A DNA stretch of 63,122 nucleotides from Rhodospirillaceae bacterium (GTDB lineage: Bacteria > Pseudomonadota > Alphaproteobacteria > Rhodospirillales > UBA2165). Where the stretch lies: NCBI GenBank assembly GCA_002723345.1, contig PBNV01000026.1:1-63122 (forward strand). The letters run 5' to 3'. The position numbers and the translations under genes are program-made. The notes under the pieces were generated by a model. The model was not told where the DNA came from. It saw only the letters and a program-made list of their open reading frames with translations, and did not search any database. This document shows, one piece after another, positions 62,495-63,122 of the stretch (positions are counted from its first letter, which is position 1; each line of letters begins with the position of its first letter).

Positions 62495-63122
62495 TTGCGC
62501 AACAAAAAAGAGGCACCATATGTGCTGTGCCGTGATGGGGTGTATTACTTTGTCAGGCGTATACCAGTCGATATGCAACACCATTATGATAAGTGTCGAC
62601 TGTATTTTAGCTTACGTACCCAGTCTAAAGCACGAGCAGTAAGAGCTGCTCAATCGATAACCCAACGCTTAGACGACTACTGGATGGGTGTTAGGTTACA
62701 GAAACTGGATATCCCTGAACTATCAGTAATACCTGATTGGAAAGATCGAGCAGATGACGCCCCTCTTCTCTCTGAAGCTGTAGAGTTTTATCTTGAACTA
62801 AAAGGACACGGCAGAAGCAAAACATTCTTCAGAGGTGCTAATCGTACCAAGGAATATGTCATCAACGTATTAGGTGATAGGCCTATCAGTGCATATAGCA
62901 CCTCAGATGCAGGTAAGTTCCGTGATTGGTTATTAGATAAAGGCTTAACCGTTGTCTCTACCAAACGTGTGTTTGCGACAATCAAGTCTATCATCAATCT
63001 GACAATCAGTGAGCACGGGCTTAACTGTACTAACAACTTCAGTCGTACCTTCATGCCTGACAGAGATGATGTAAAGAAGCGTAAACCTATACCCGTTGAT
63101 GAGATCAGAAAGATACAACAAA
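62495..63122 (+). CDS. Site-specific tyrosine recombinase/integrase, N-terminal part
   Basis: The first 209 codons of an integrase that continues past the right edge. It starts at TTG 62495; the only upstream stop in frame is at 62486, and GGAG lies at 62480-62483. The N-terminus APYVLCRDGVYYFVRRIP resembles the DUF6538 N-terminal domain common in tRNA-associated integrases. About residues 90-200 form the SAM-like core-binding domain (AVEFYLELKGHGRSKTFF and RTKEYVINVLGDRPI). The catalytic domain with the R-H-R-Y residues is not yet reached. Codon use is AT-richer than the core genes. The gene points away from tRNA-Leu. Confidence 0.9.
   Translation, partial: MRNKKEAPYVLCRDGVYYFVRRIPVDMQHHYDKCRLYFSLRTQSKARAVRAAQSITQRLDDYWMGVRLQKLDIPELSVIPDWKDRADDAPLLSEAVEFYLELKGHGRSKTFFRGANRTKEYVINVLGDRPISAYSTSDAGKFRDWLLDKGLTVVSTKRVFATIKSIINLTISEHGLNCTNNFSRTFMPDRDDVKKRKPIPVDEIRKIQQ

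Overview
The window is a 63-kb stretch of alphaproteobacterial chromosome. The evidence is the block order chvI-chvG-hprK-rapZ-EIIA-HPr-ahcY, the block tsaE-amgK-murU-addB-addA-trxA, the run aroA-cmk-rpsA-sppA-ihfB-lapA-pyrF-trpF-trpB-trpA-folC, a TIGR02300-type acidic zinc-ribbon protein, an NDUFA9-like protein and a short alphaproteobacterial HPr kinase. Genes are tightly packed, many with ATGA-type overlaps. I cannot name the species; a free-living, possibly marine, lineage is an inference only.

Layout. 1-7.4 kb: a yejAB-type peptide ABC importer (yejB cut by the window edge), a cytochrome c with a HisN-like phosphatase, then prephenate dehydratase with an acyl-CoA ligase and a thiolase-family protein. 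7.4-9.5 kb: an ABC-F protein and tRNA-Arg(CCG). 9.5-13.4 kb: a looser, AT-richer accessory patch holding a pseudoazurin-like cupredoxin, two uncharacterised proteins, a Bcp-type peroxiredoxin with an in-frame UGA exactly where the peroxidatic cysteine belongs, and a small membrane protein. 13.4-19 kb: a GAF-adenylate cyclase, an orphan ABC ATPase, a small CHCC zinc protein and polA, which appears to start on CTG. 19.6-30.5 kb: MsrPQ, GTP-type PEP carboxykinase, a HugZ-like protein, the ChvGI two-component system, the HprK/RapZ/PTS branch and ahcY. 30.5-41.2 kb: a decayed sensor kinase, then tsaE, the AmgK-MurU peptidoglycan-recycling pair, AddBA and thioredoxin. 41.2-54.4 kb: a methyltransferase, an EamA transporter and the long leftward biosynthesis/translation run. 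54.6-62.1 kb: TIGR02300, tRNA-Ala(GGC), a RidA-like protein, an MDR oxidoreductase, the GAPDH-ArsJ arsenate pair, an M17 aminopeptidase and an NDUFA9-like protein. 62.3 kb to the end: tRNA-Leu(CAG) followed by a tyrosine integrase that leaves the window, marking the edge of an integrated element.

The most interesting item is the candidate selenocysteine peroxiredoxin at 12203-12664 (minus). It has a good ribosome-binding site, an uninterrupted Bcp-family reading frame on both sides of the UGA, and a stem-loop 21 nt downstream of the UGA with a G at loop position 2, as expected of a bacterial SECIS. Other points worth following are the CTG start of polA overlapping the preceding stop codon, the sensor kinase broken by one nonsense and three frameshift lesions inside an otherwise intact operon, a GTP-type PEPCK next to chvGI, the absence of accD between trpA and folC, and the ArsJ pair without an arsR beside it.
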